DNA of 64,000 nt from Octadecabacter antarcticus 307 (lineage in GTDB: Bacteria; Pseudomonadota; Alphaproteobacteria; Rhodobacterales; Rhodobacteraceae). The notes beneath the pieces were generated by a model. That model ran no database searches, was not told the DNA's origin, and saw only the letters and a program-made list of their open reading frames with translations. Each line of letters begins with the position of its first letter. Within the stretch, counting starts at the first letter, position 1. The position numbers were made by a program, and so were the translations under genes. The stretch is taken from the NCBI RefSeq assembly GCF_000155675.2, contig NC_020911.1, forward strand, positions 2,222,501 through 2,286,500. Direction: 5' to 3'. Shown in pieces: positions 45,408 to 54,626 of the stretch.

Positions 45408-46031
45408 GTGAACAGGGTGGATTCGGTTTTGCGAATTGGTAGCGAAAATGTTGGCGACTTTAGGACGGACTTTGTGCGCCAATCGGCGGCGCTGAAACAT
45501 CGCCCCGCGTTGGTTTTGAATGCGGATTATCGCCCGCTGTCCTATTATCCGCTGTCGCTGTGGCCTTGGCAGGATGCGGTTAAGGCTGCATGGCTTAACC
45601 GTGTTGATATCATTGCCGAATATGACGAAGTGGCGCGATCCCCATCAATGGAAATTCGCATCCCGTCGGTGGTGGTGTTGCGCGATTTTGTCAAACCCCA
45701 GAAGAAGGTTGCGTTTACGCGTTTCAACTTGTTTTTGCGGGATGAATTTTCCTGCCAATACTGCGGCACTACGGGCGATTTAACCTTTGATCACGTGGTG
45801 CCCCGTGCGTCGGGTGGCATTACATCGTGGAAAAACGTTGTGGCGGCCTGTTCGCGATGCAATCTACATAAAGGATCAAAATCGCTGCACCGTTCGGGGT
45901 TGTCACTGCGCAAACCACCCCGCCAACCGGCCGCCGAACAGCTGCGCAATATGGGGCGTAAGTTTCCGCCGAACTACCTTCATGCATCATGGCTCGACTT
46001 TCTCTATTGGGATGCTGAGCTGGACGCGTAA
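45408..46031 (+). CDS. HNH endonuclease family protein
   Basis: A 207-residue HNH nuclease (start GTG 45408, or GTG 45417, which has a better-spaced GAAGGGG). The N-terminal half (HRPALVLNADYRPLSYYPLSLWPWQDAVKAAWLNRVDIIAEYD) is the domain of unknown role shared by this chromosomal HNH family; the nuclease core is FSCQYCGTTGDLTFDHVVPRASGGITSWKNVVAACSRCNLHKGSK with zinc cysteines CQYC and CSRC. The family is nearly universal in alphaproteobacteria and is not tied to restriction or phage. Exact role unknown. Confidence 0.87.
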   Translation: MNRVDSVLRIGSENVGDFRTDFVRQSAALKHRPALVLNADYRPLSYYPLSLWPWQDAVKAAWLNRVDIIAEYDEVARSPSMEIRIPSVVVLRDFVKPQKKVAFTRFNLFLRDEFSCQYCGTTGDLTFDHVVPRASGGITSWKNVVAACSRCNLHKGSKSLHRSGLSLRKPPRQPAAEQLRNMGRKFPPNYLHASWLDFLYWDAELDA

Positions 46032-46491
46032 GGTGGCGAAATGACATGGCCCACCAATAATACGCCCGAACATCTGCTTGAAGGTGATGCTGCCGCGGGC
46101 TTTGAGATCAAACGAGTTTTTGCTTGCTCTGATCAAATGAACGACATGTTCACCCGCGCGATATGAGATCATAGTTTGCGCAGCAAAGACACCGACGGGT
46201 TCTTTGCCAGTAACAAAATTGAAGCAACGCCAAGGCGTGTTTTGGGTATTGGGCTAAAATCAAAACTAATTGTGCGATTTGCATGCGGGTTTGCCCGTTC
46301 AATCACCACTACAAAGGGACGCTTTGGTATTGGTTGGCAACGTCGCGGTTGCGCCAAGTTGCAAAGTGGTGGGCCAAACGGTCAACGCCCGCACGCCTGA
46401 AACCGTCAATGTGGTGGGGATCGCGCTAGACTTAAGCCAAACGGGCAGCTAGTTAGGCTGCGTTAGCGCTAACCCTTTATTGGAGGTCCAC
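46032..46491. other. Intergenic region upstream of zwf
   Basis: About 460 bases with no supportable gene. Short open frames on both strands lack any family pattern. It ends with the operator-like palindrome 46462-46473 and a GGAGG ribosome binding site. Confidence 0.5.
46462..46473 (+). promoter_or_regulatory. Operator-like palindrome upstream of zwf
   Basis: GTTAGCGCTAAC is a perfect 12-bp palindrome 18 bases before the zwf start codon; eno has a one-base variant at 22587-22598. A LacI-type central-carbon regulator (CceR-like) is the suggested binder. Confidence 0.65.
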
Positions 46492-47949
46492 ATGGTCTCG
46501 CGCGTGATCCCAGTTGAAGAATTTGACCTCGTGATTTTTGGGGGTACGGGCGATCTGGCCCGTCGTAAAATCCTGCCCGGCCTGTTCCGCCGCTTTTTGT
46601 CGGGGCAGATGCCAAAGGGCGCGCGCATTATTGGTGCCGCACGGGCTGATATGAACAGTGATGGCTACCGCCAGATGATCCGCGATGCGATTGCGGAATT
46701 TGGTGGCGATGAAGCATCGGAAACCGACTGTATCGAACGGTTCTTGGCCCAGTTGCACTACATTCCAGTCGACGCCAAGGGCGATGGTGGTTGGAGAGAA
46801 TTACACGCGTTGATCCGGTTTAAGGTCATCAACGCCTTTTATTTCTCGGTCGCACCCAGCTTGTTCGGGGACTTGGCCGAATGTTTGCACAGATTCAACA
46901 TTGCTGATGAGAGTAGCCGCGTGGTGGTTGAGAAACCGTTTGGCCGTGATCTCACGACGGCCAAGGAGTTGAACGCGACACTTGCCGAACACTTTGATGA
47001 AGGCCAGATTTACCGCATCGACCATTACCTCGGAAAAGAAACGGTGCAGAACCTGATGGCCGTTCGGTTTGGCAACGTGTTGTTTGAACCGCTTTGGAAC
47101 AACCACTACGTCGATCATATTCAGATTACGGTTGCAGAAACTGTCGGTGTAGGTGGGCGCGGGGCCTATTATGACACGTCCGGTGCCATGCGCGATATGG
47201 TGCAAAACCACATGATGCAGCTGTTGTGCCTGATCGCGATGGAGGCGCCGTCGGTGTTTGGCGCCGACGCCGTACGCGACGAAAAGCTGAAAGTTATTCG
47301 TGCTTTGCAGGGGATTGAACCGCACCACATCGTACGCGGCCAGTATGCCGCAACTGACGACGTGCCGAGCTACCGTGACGACGCTGAAAATTCGAAATCG
47401 CACACCGAAAGCTTCATTGCGCTGCGCTGTGAGATTGCCAATTGGCGTTGGGCGGGTGTACCGTTCTATTTGCGCACTGGCAAAAAGCTAAAGGCCCGCA
47501 CAAGCGAGATTGCGGTTGTTTTTAAAGATCTGGGCCATTCGATTTTCCCCGGTGATGAAAAGCGCCATCGCAACATTTTGACTATTCAACTGCAGCCCAA
47601 TGAGGGCATGCAACTGCAAGTCACGATCAAAGAACCGGGGCCGGGTGGAATGCGGTTGATTGATGTGCCGCTGGACATGACATTTGCCGATGCTCTTGGC
47701 CCAGAAGCGGACGATGTGCCAGATGCCTATGAGCGGCTGATTATGGATGTGATTCGCGGCGACCAAACGTTGTTTATGCGTGGCGATGAAGTAGAAGCGG
47801 CATGGGCTTGGACTGATCCGTTGATCGAAGGCTGGCAGGCCCGCGGCGATGTGCCCAAGGTTTACGACCAAGGATCAGCTGGACCAGAAGACGCGATGAT
47901 GATGTTGCACCGCGAAGGCCGGCGCTGGCGCGAAATTAAGGAAAAGTGA
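46492..47949 (+). CDS. zwf: Glucose-6-phosphate 1-dehydrogenase
   Basis: A 485-residue enzyme oxidising glucose 6-phosphate to 6-phosphogluconolactone, the first step of the Entner-Doudoroff and oxidative pentose phosphate routes. The nucleotide site is LVIFGGTGDLARRKILPGLF, the active-site segment is YRIDHYLGKETVQNLMAVRF, and VVEKPFGRDL precedes it. GGAGG at 46482 fixes the ATG at 46492. First gene of zwf-pgl-pgi with gaps of 1 and 3 bases. Confidence 0.98.
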   Translation: MVSRVIPVEEFDLVIFGGTGDLARRKILPGLFRRFLSGQMPKGARIIGAARADMNSDGYRQMIRDAIAEFGGDEASETDCIERFLAQLHYIPVDAKGDGGWRELHALIRFKVINAFYFSVAPSLFGDLAECLHRFNIADESSRVVVEKPFGRDLTTAKELNATLAEHFDEGQIYRIDHYLGKETVQNLMAVRFGNVLFEPLWNNHYVDHIQITVAETVGVGGRGAYYDTSGAMRDMVQNHMMQLLCLIAMEAPSVFGADAVRDEKLKVIRALQGIEPHHIVRGQYAATDDVPSYRDDAENSKSHTESFIALRCEIANWRWAGVPFYLRTGKKLKARTSEIAVVFKDLGHSIFPGDEKRHRNILTIQLQPNEGMQLQVTIKEPGPGGMRLIDVPLDMTFADALGPEADDVPDAYERLIMDVIRGDQTLFMRGDEVEAAWAWTDPLIEGWQARGDVPKVYDQGSAGPEDAMMMLHREGRRWREIKEK

Positions 47950-47950
47950 T

Positions 47951-48625
47951 ATGAATTTGATTGAATATCCTGATGCCGAAATGATGATGATGGATGTTGG
48001 CAACACCATCGCCGGAGAGTTGGAAGCGCACCTGTTGACCAATGATAGTGTGTCTTTCGCCGTGCCCGGTGGCACCACGCCGGGGCCGATTTTTGATGTG
48101 CTGTGTGGCGCTAAACATATTGATTGGGCGCGCGTGCATGTGATGCTGACTGATGAACGTTGGGTGCCCGAAACGTCTGAACGTTCCAACACGCGACTTT
48201 TGCGCGAACGCCTGTTGATCGATGCGGCTGCGGCCGCGATCTATATGCCACTTTACGGGGGCACAGATACCCCCGAAGAAAGTCTTGCCGCGCTCGAAGC
48301 CGGAATTTTGGATGTCTTGCCTATATCTGTCCTGTTGCTTGGTATGGGCACGGATATGCACACGGCGTCGATCTTTCCTGGTGCCGATAAGCTGAATGAA
48401 GCGCTGCACGGCAATGCAGTGCTGGTACCCATGCGCGCACCCGGCGCACCAGAACCGCGCATAACGCTGTCGGCAAAAGTGCTGAAAGCTGCAATGAGCC
48501 GACATATTGTCATTATTGGACAAGAGAAACGTGAGGCGTTAAATCGCGCAAAATCGCTGTCACCCGAAGAGGCCCCAATTGCCGCACTGCTGGCCGAATC
48601 TACAGTTCATTGGGCGGAGAGTTAA
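47951..48625 (+). CDS. pgl: 6-phosphogluconolactonase
   Basis: A 224-residue NagB/RpiA-fold hydrolase opening 6-phosphogluconolactone. Family blocks are VSFAVPGGTTPGPIFDVLC, WARVHVMLTDERWVPETSERSNTRLLRERLL and ISVLLLGMGTDMHTASIFPGADKL, with the catalytic His in the last of these. It sits one base after zwf and three before pgi, so all three are one operon channelling glucose 6-phosphate. Confidence 0.96.
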   Translation: MNLIEYPDAEMMMMDVGNTIAGELEAHLLTNDSVSFAVPGGTTPGPIFDVLCGAKHIDWARVHVMLTDERWVPETSERSNTRLLRERLLIDAAAAAIYMPLYGGTDTPEESLAALEAGILDVLPISVLLLGMGTDMHTASIFPGADKLNEALHGNAVLVPMRAPGAPEPRITLSAKVLKAAMSRHIVIIGQEKREALNRAKSLSPEEAPIAALLAESTVHWAES

Positions 48626-48628
48626 AGT

Positions 48629-50224
48629 ATGTTGACGAAACTGCGCAGGCATTTTGAGGCTGTCGAGGACCGCCGGTTTGAAAAACTGGTCGATACAGAT
48701 CGAGCGCAGGATTTCGCGGCATCTGCTGGTGACATGCGGCTTGATTATGCCAAGACAAATATCGACGCCGAAGGGCGCGCGTTGTTGATAGATTTGCTGG
48801 ACCGAGTCGGTCTTGCCCAAAAACGTGACGCGATGTTTGGTGGCGCAGTAATCAACGAAACCGAAGGACGCGCAGTTTTGCACACGGCGTTGCGAAACCT
48901 TGATGGCGGGCCGGTAATGGTTGACGGTGCCGACGTCATGCCTGCTGTTCTGGCGACATTGGATCGTATGGACAGGTTTGCCACCGACTTGCGTTCTGGC
49001 GCATTCAAAGGGCAGGGTGGTGCTATCACCGATGTGATCAACATCGGCATTGGCGGGTCCGACCTTGGTCCTGCGATGGGTGTTTTGGCACTTGCTCCAT
49101 ACCACGATGGCCCACGCTGCCATTTTGTGTCCAATGTCGATCCTGCCGACATCAGTGGCGTTTTGCGAAAGTGCGATCCGGCGACAACGCTGGTGATCGT
49201 GGCGTCCAAAACATGGACAACGATTGAAACCATAACGAATGCCCGCACCGCCAAAGCATGGATGGGCGAAAGCGTCAGCAATCCGGCTGCGCAGTTCGCA
49301 GCACTGTCCACGTCTGAAGATGGCACAGCGGCGTTCGGGATTTCAGCAGACCGTGTGTTCGGGTTTGAAGACTGGGTTGGTGGGCGCTATTCCATGTGGG
49401 GCCCGATTGGGCTGTCGATGATGATCGCCATCGGGCCGGATGCGTTTCGCGCATTCTTACGCGGTGGGCAGGATATGGACCGGCATTTCTGCGCGGCAGA
49501 CTGGTTGCAAAATCTTCCCGCGCTGCTGGCGTTAACAGGAATTTGGCATAACCAGATTTGTGGATATACCACGCGGTCTGTGCTACCTTATGATAATAAT
49601 CTCAGTCGCTTACCGGCCTATCTTCAACAACTTGAGATGGAGAGTAATGGCAAGAGCGTCAATATGGACGGCGACGACTTGCTGGTTCATTCTGGGCCTG
49701 TTGTTTGGGGTGAACCGGGCACCAACGGGCAGCATGCGTTTTATCAATTGATCCACCAAGGCACGCGTGTTGTGCCGTGTGAATTTTTGGTTGCTGCACG
49801 GGGTCACGATGATGATTTGCACCATCAACATCAACTGCTTGTCGCCAATTGTCTGGCGCAATCGGAGGCGTTGATGAAGGGCCGTAATCTGGATGAAGCA
49901 CGCGGTAAAGTCGCAGACAAATTCGAGGGCGCTGAGCTTGAACGTCAAGCAAAACACCGCGTCTTTCCCGGAAACCGTCCATCGATAACAATCGCTTACC
50001 CGAAACTTGACCCATTTACCTTGGGACAGCTACTAGCGCTCTATGAACACCGCGTTTTTGTTGAAGGCGTGGTTTTGGGCATAAATTCTTATGACCAATG
50101 GGGTGTTGAGCTGGGCAAAGAGCTGGCCACAGCATTGCAGCCAATTATTGAGGGCGCGGATGCGTTGGATAAGGATGGATCGACTGCCGCTTTGGTTGAT
50201 TTCTTGCAAAAGCACGGCGTTTAG
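48629..50224 (+). CDS. pgi: Glucose-6-phosphate isomerase
   Basis: A 531-residue isomerase. Recognised from NIGIGGSDLGPAMGVLAL, VDPADISGVLRKCDPATTLVIVASKTWTTIETITNARTAKAWM, VGGRYSMWGPIGLSMMI, YLQQLEMESNGKSVNMDG and WGEPGTNGQHAFYQLIHQGTRVVPCEFLV with the catalytic Glu and His. It joins fructose 6-phosphate to the Entner-Doudoroff entry encoded upstream; edd and eda are not in this window. Confidence 0.98.
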   Translation: MLTKLRRHFEAVEDRRFEKLVDTDRAQDFAASAGDMRLDYAKTNIDAEGRALLIDLLDRVGLAQKRDAMFGGAVINETEGRAVLHTALRNLDGGPVMVDGADVMPAVLATLDRMDRFATDLRSGAFKGQGGAITDVINIGIGGSDLGPAMGVLALAPYHDGPRCHFVSNVDPADISGVLRKCDPATTLVIVASKTWTTIETITNARTAKAWMGESVSNPAAQFAALSTSEDGTAAFGISADRVFGFEDWVGGRYSMWGPIGLSMMIAIGPDAFRAFLRGGQDMDRHFCAADWLQNLPALLALTGIWHNQICGYTTRSVLPYDNNLSRLPAYLQQLEMESNGKSVNMDGDDLLVHSGPVVWGEPGTNGQHAFYQLIHQGTRVVPCEFLVAARGHDDDLHHQHQLLVANCLAQSEALMKGRNLDEARGKVADKFEGAELERQAKHRVFPGNRPSITIAYPKLDPFTLGQLLALYEHRVFVEGVVLGINSYDQWGVELGKELATALQPIIEGADALDKDGSTAALVDFLQKHGV

Positions 50225-50246
50225 GGGCTGTGTTTAGAAGCGACGT

Positions 50247-50714
50247 TTAAGCCTGCACCGCCCCGTCGCGGGTGATGAACGTTTGGCGCAGGGCATCGGG
50301 CAGCGCACGTTTGCTGTTATCGGCGTTCAACAGCACAATGACCGCGTCCCCCGTGGTTGTGATGCGGCCGTCAATAAATGTCGCATAATGCATCGTAAAG
50401 CTGGTGTTACGCATCTGCGTGGTGCGGGCGACGTTGATGTAATTGGCACCGCGGTGAACTTCAGCTTTGTAGTCTAACCCCACTGTTTTCACGACGAATT
50501 TTGGGTCTGGCCCTGCGTCTTCATAGATACCGTAATCGTGCAGGTAATTGACGCGCAGGGTTTCGTACCAGCGCAGATAGACCACGTTGTTGACGTGGTT
50601 CAGCGCATCGATTTCACCAAATCGTACGCGGTCGGCCATCCCGTATGACCACGGGTCAGATACGCCTACGCTGCGCAGTGCATCTGCGTCCAATGGGGTC
50701 AGGAACGGCGTCAC
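50247..50714 (-). CDS. Acyl-CoA thioesterase (4-hydroxybenzoyl-CoA thioesterase-like)
   Basis: A 155-residue hot-dog-fold thioesterase. RVRFGEIDALNHVNNVVYLRWYETLRVNYL carries the family's Asp/His region, followed by VGLDYKAEVHRGANYINVARTTQMRNTSFTMHYATF. The start is GTG 50714, whose TGA-overlapping position couples it to the upstream ridA-like gene; the longer frame to 50819 runs inside that gene and is unlikely. Substrate unknown. Confidence 0.85.
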   Translation of the reverse strand: MTPFLTPLDADALRSVGVSDPWSYGMADRVRFGEIDALNHVNNVVYLRWYETLRVNYLHDYGIYEDAGPDPKFVVKTVGLDYKAEVHRGANYINVARTTQMRNTSFTMHYATFIDGRITTTGDAVIVLLNADNSKRALPDALRQTFITRDGAVQA

Positions 50715-51061
50715 AATACGGCTGTGACGATGATCTCGACCTTGAAGCCCGTGGTCGCGAGCTTGGCTTCGCCAGTCCAACGCGCGGGCGCGCAATCTTT
50801 GGCGACCCATGTATCCCAAACCGAATTCATGTCAGCAAAATCTTTGGCCATGTCCGCGCACCAGATTTGTGCCGTGATGACGCGCGATTTATCTGTGCCC
50901 GCTTTGGTCAGCAGCACGTCGATTTTATCAAGGATCGCAGTAGTTTGTTCGGTGACTGTGCCACTTTCTGCACCCACTTGTCCGGCGAGATAGACGATGC
51001 CGTTAACTATGACAGCTTGGCTCATGCGTGGACCAGCGTCGATACGGGTAATGTCGGACAT
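50711..51061 (-). CDS. RidA/YjgF family deaminase
   Basis: A 116-residue RidA-family protein that hydrolyses reactive enamine/imine intermediates from PLP enzymes. Motifs are MSQAVIVNGIVYLAGQVGAESG, a central helix QTTAILDKIDVLLTKAGTDKSRVITAQIW and GFKVEIIVTAVL at the end. The substrate arginine of archetypal RidA is not evident; CAPARWTGEAKLA occupies that region, so it may be one of the Rid2-7 subgroups. ATG 51061 fits family length. Confidence 0.85.
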   Translation of the reverse strand: MSDITRIDAGPRMSQAVIVNGIVYLAGQVGAESGTVTEQTTAILDKIDVLLTKAGTDKSRVITAQIWCADMAKDFADMNSVWDTWVAKDCAPARWTGEAKLATTGFKVEIIVTAVL

Positions 51062-51105
51062 TGCGGTTCTCCAAGATGTTTTTGAGACGGGGATCAGACC
51101 CTCAA

Positions 51106-51173
51106 GGTGCGAAGCGGTAGGACATAAAAAAGTCCTCAAGCAGCGAAGCGGTAGGACATAAAGCAAGTGGAGC
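51106..51173. repeat. Two imperfect 34-bp direct repeats upstream of ridA
   Basis: GCGAAGCGGTAGGACATAAA occurs twice, starting near 51108 and 51142, each preceded by CCTCAAG. The repeats lie in the leader or promoter of the ridA-thioesterase pair. Confidence 0.85.
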
Positions 51174-51298
51174 GGGTAACGATCTTCATGGCTGGGTATA
51201 ATCTTGTATCAATAGATGTCAAACGCCCAATAAAATATAAGGTATCTGTATCTTTTTTATATCGTCCAGCAGCAATGAATTGCTTATCTTTGGGCCCG

Positions 51299-51405
51299 TG
51301 GATATTTCTCGACTACGTCAGGAAATGTCACCGACGCTGTCATTCTGCAGTATCTGGAATTACATTCCAATCGCGATGCTACCGGCCTCGGTCGGTAGTG
51401 GTTCA
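51299..51405 (+). pseudogene. IS200/IS605-family TnpA 3' relic with right-end hairpin
   Basis: The frame reads GYFSTTSGNVTDAVILQYLELHSNRD, matching the end of the intact TnpA at 61631-62029, followed by the right-end hairpin CTACCGGC-CTCG-GTCGGTAG (51379-51398). That hairpin corresponds, with changed but paired bases, to the one at 62032-62051. The 5' part is gone. Confidence 0.85.
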
Positions 51406-52453
51406 CTTTGGAGAAAAAGGAGGTGAGTTCATATAAGTCACTGATATTATTTGTAAAGTTGGCTCAAGCGGTAGGGCGGGCTACCTTAGAAATATTTCAA
51501 GACATTGATTTATATGACTTTATTTTCCTTGTGCCCGTGGGTGATGCCACAGTCCGTTGCCGCAGTATTGGTCTATTATCTGTTGATCCGCACTAGGTTC
51601 CCTAACTCGTGAGATCGTCGTACTGTGAAATTTCGACATGTATTGTTGAGGTAAAGGCTTGAGTTAAGAAGGCTTTGTAACGAAAGTTACAAAATTCGCC
51701 TTTCCGCCTTCAGCAAGGGATTTCAGCATTGTTGATAGGTTTTTTGCACCTGCGTCGACGGGCTTTAGCGACCCCGCATGTCACGTTCTTATGTGAGGCA
51801 CCTCCGCTGGAGCAGAGGCGATGGCATCGGCACTGTGTTCTGGCACTCGATCAATTCACGTATTCAGGGCATTTTTATCAAACGTTTTGCCAAGCCAAGG
51901 CTTCATTTAAGGTTGCTATTGGGGTTGTATGATTAATGCAAACTCGTATTAGGTTGCTGCGAAATACCATAAATTAGGTGGAACAAAGACCTTGCTACTT
52001 GGGGAGAGCAGGGGCAGTGGATGAGTTTGAAGCTATATCTGCTTGGGTTGAAAGTGATTTTCTGACACCACTTTCTTATGAGGCGAAAATCGCTCCCCTC
52101 AGTGGCTTCTGTACAGGTTGCGGCACCATCAATGTCGCGTGCCAAAGTGCAACGGCGGCATGATCTGATGGTCGGTACACAGTTGAAATACGTTGACAGT
52201 GATGGTGGTAGATCTGATGTTCCAAGACGCTTAGATGTGGCCCCAACGCTATTTCCGAGGTGACGCTCAAGTTCTAACGACTTATACAGACCAATGGCGT
52301 CACAATAACATGAGGTAATGGCTAAAGGCGCTTATGAAATATCTTCAGTTAGAGACATTTTGACAATAAGTGGACAAAATAAGCTCAATCTTAGCGGTTC
52401 ATGTAATGCTCTTTCTTGAAGTAGTCTTATTATCAAACCATGTGATGATGCCT
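51406..52453. other. Gene-poor AT-rich stretch
   Basis: More than 1 kb with no supportable gene on either strand. Short open frames (for example 51729-51932 and 51978-52163) show no family resemblance. The composition is lower in GC than the flanking operons. It may be eroded mobile DNA. Confidence 0.5.
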
Positions 52454-53212
52454 TTAGCGCCCCGAAAGCCGCGTTGTTGCCCACCGTGACAGCGCCTCTA
52501 CCGCGAGCCACAGGATGAGCGACAAGCATGCGAGCACAATCAGCGCTGCAAACATAAGCGCCGTCTGGCCGCGACCGTTCGACATCAGCATAAGATGCCC
52601 CAAGCCTTGCGATGACCCTACCCATTCGCCGATCAGAACCGCCAGTGGTCCGTAAACAACCGCCAATCGCAGTCCCGACAGCAGGCTCGGCACCGCATAG
52701 GGCAAGCGCAGCAGCAGCGTTTCGCGCCAGCGGCCAGCTCCTGACAAATGTGACAAGTCGCTCAACCCTGCCGGCAGTGCCATCAGCCGGTCAAACAGAG
52801 CAGACGCGATTGGAAAATAGGTCACAAGGGCGATGGTGACAATCTTGGACGGCATGCCATAGCCGAGCCAAAGGGTGATCACAGGTGCCAGTGCAAAAAT
52901 GGGTACGGCTTGGGCCACCACTAGCATCGGACGCAGCAGCCACCGCGCACGCCGCGACAAGGCGAGCAACAGGGCCGTCTCGATGCCCAGAATGACACCG
53001 ATTCCCAGGCCGAGAACAAGGTTGCCCGCAGACCATAGCGCGTTTTCCCACAGGAGAGCGGCATTGTGCCAAAGAGCCTGTGCCACCAGAGCTGGTCCAG
53101 GTAGGATAAAGCGTGGCACACCGCTCAAGGTCACGATTGCCTGCCATATGGCCAATGCTACAAGCAACGCAAATGTGCCGCGCCAAAGGCTATGGCTGGC
53201 GCGCAGCATCAC
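52454..53212 (-). CDS. thiX: ABC transporter permease, thiamine-precursor (HMP) type
   Basis: A 252-residue permease with about six membrane segments and the BPD_transp_1 EAA-like loop (LPAGLSDLSHLSGAGRWRETLLLRLPYAVPSLLSGLRLAVVYGPLAVLIGEW). It belongs to the nitrate/sulfonate/taurine-type permeases that include ThiX. Last gene of the thi operon; with the ATPase and binding protein it should import hydroxymethylpyrimidine or a related degradation product. Its start overlaps the ATPase gene's stop. Confidence 0.88.
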   Translation of the reverse strand: MMLRASHSLWRGTFALLVALAIWQAIVTLSGVPRFILPGPALVAQALWHNAALLWENALWSAGNLVLGLGIGVILGIETALLLALSRRARWLLRPMLVVAQAVPIFALAPVITLWLGYGMPSKIVTIALVTYFPIASALFDRLMALPAGLSDLSHLSGAGRWRETLLLRLPYAVPSLLSGLRLAVVYGPLAVLIGEWVGSSQGLGHLMLMSNGRGQTALMFAALIVLACLSLILWLAVEALSRWATTRLSGR

Positions 53213-53946
53213 GCCACGTCCCCTGTTACAAGCGCGCGCATGCGCTGCAACAGCGCTGCCTGTGCAGCAAGGTTTTCAACGACGTCAGATGCACGTGGAG
53301 GCAGTGTCGGCGGCAGAGCGCAAGGTGTGATGCCTGCACGCGTGATCATCCACGCATCATCCGCCAGCCGGACTGCCTCGGCGGGGTCGTGGGTGATAAG
53401 AACAACGGTTCGCCCTGCCAGAAGCCGCACCGCAAGATCCTGCACCGTGTGTCGCGTCATTGCATCAAGGGCCGAGAACGGCTCGTCCAGTAGGACGATT
53501 GCGCGGTCCTCATAGAGGGTGCGTGCGAGGGTTACGCGCTGGCGTTGTCCGGCGGACATTTCGGCAGGCTTGCGCTCTTCAAAACCTGCAAGACCAACAT
53601 CTTCCAATAAGGCGCGCGCGCGATCGGAGTGCGCCCGTTCGCCCCGCAAGCGTGCGCAGATCGTAATGTTGTCCTGAGAGCTGGCCCACGGCAGAAGTTG
53701 ATCATCTTGGGCCATCATCGCCACGCGCGGCGCGATGGGAACGCCATCATCGGCCATAATCTGTCCGTCCAGATGCGCCGCACACGGCAAACCGGCGACC
53801 AACCGTAGCAGCGATGTTTTGCCAACGCCTGAGGGTCCAAGCAGTGCGCTCCACCGCGCGGCAAGCAGGGTCAGATCAAAGCTGTCAATCAGGGGCGTTT
53901 GCTCTGCGCGCAAAGTCCCCTTTATTTGAATGGCGGGTGCGGTCAT
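53209..53946 (-). CDS. thiZ: ABC transporter ATP-binding protein, HMP type
   Basis: A 245-residue ABC ATPase. Walker A is LLGPSGVGKTSLLRLVAG, the signature is MSAGQRQRVTLARTL, Walker B with the D-loop is AIVLLDEPFSALDAMTR, and the switch is VVLITHDPAEAVRLADD. ATG 53946 overlaps the tenA stop (ATGA); the frame runs open to 54144 within tenA and is not used. It energises import by the neighbouring permease and ThiY-like binding protein. Confidence 0.9.
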   Translation of the reverse strand: MTAPAIQIKGTLRAEQTPLIDSFDLTLLAARWSALLGPSGVGKTSLLRLVAGLPCAAHLDGQIMADDGVPIAPRVAMMAQDDQLLPWASSQDNITICARLRGERAHSDRARALLEDVGLAGFEERKPAEMSAGQRQRVTLARTLYEDRAIVLLDEPFSALDAMTRHTVQDLAVRLLAGRTVVLITHDPAEAVRLADDAWMITRAGITPCALPPTLPPRASDVVENLAAQAALLQRMRALVTGDVA

Positions 53947-54626
53947 GTGCCGCCCGGATTTTGCGCCATGTCCCAGAACCCAATCTCTAGCTGTGTGGCG
54001 GTGTTGAACCGTGTTTGGAGTGTTTGGGCGCGCGGCAGAAGATGCCAATCTGGCCCGAGCCGTCGCACTATGGAGCTGTCCAGCAGCGCGCCGACATCGT
54101 GACACAGCGCTTGGTAGTCCGGTCCAGTGTAGGTATCGCACCATTGCGCAAAAGGACCGGTATTGCCCTTGAGCCGCCTACCGATTTCACCATATCCCAA
54201 AACGCAAGGCGCCAATGCCGCAAGCAGGTCCAGATAATCCCCAGAGTATCCCGCCTCTAAGACATAGCGGGTATACGCCAGGTTACCTGCCGCCTCTTGG
54301 GTGGCCTCAAGGGTTGCGCTGTCAATGCCGTGGGTCGCACAGATCTTTACATGTAGCGGCATTTCTATGTGTACGAGAGCATGAACTGTCGCACTGGCGG
54401 CGGCCATTTCGCTGTAAGTTTCAGCCTTGGCCGCCGCCAGCGCCCACGCGCGGGCAAAGTGGATTAAAAACACATAATCCTGTCTCAGATAGTGCAGGTA
54501 GCTGGCTTGCTCCAGTGACCCGTCCCGCAGTCCTTCGACAAAGGCATGGTGCGTGTAGTCTATCCAATCCTGTCCCGCAGCTGAACGCCATAGGCTAAAC
54601 GCATGCCCGTAGTCAGGTGCGATCAT
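53943..54626 (-). CDS. tenA: Aminopyrimidine aminohydrolase (thiaminase II, TenA family)
   Basis: A 227-residue all-helical TenA protein that hydrolyses aminopyrimidine breakdown products of thiamine to the HMP precursor. The catalytic cysteine is visible in LAALAPCVLGYGEIGRRL (about residue 140), and LRQDYVFLIHFARAWALAAAKAE is the family's N-terminal block. Its position between transporter genes and thi genes supports a salvage role: imported base-degraded thiamine is converted and passed to ThiD. Overlaps neighbours at both ends. Confidence 0.93.
   Translation of the reverse strand: MIAPDYGHAFSLWRSAAGQDWIDYTHHAFVEGLRDGSLEQASYLHYLRQDYVFLIHFARAWALAAAKAETYSEMAAASATVHALVHIEMPLHVKICATHGIDSATLEATQEAAGNLAYTRYVLEAGYSGDYLDLLAALAPCVLGYGEIGRRLKGNTGPFAQWCDTYTGPDYQALCHDVGALLDSSIVRRLGPDWHLLPRAQTLQTRFNTATQLEIGFWDMAQNPGGT

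Noticed and set aside
51406..52453. Small genes in the AT-rich stretch (for example 51729-51932)
   Set aside because: No ribosome binding site and family resemblance together; probably chance frames in eroded DNA.
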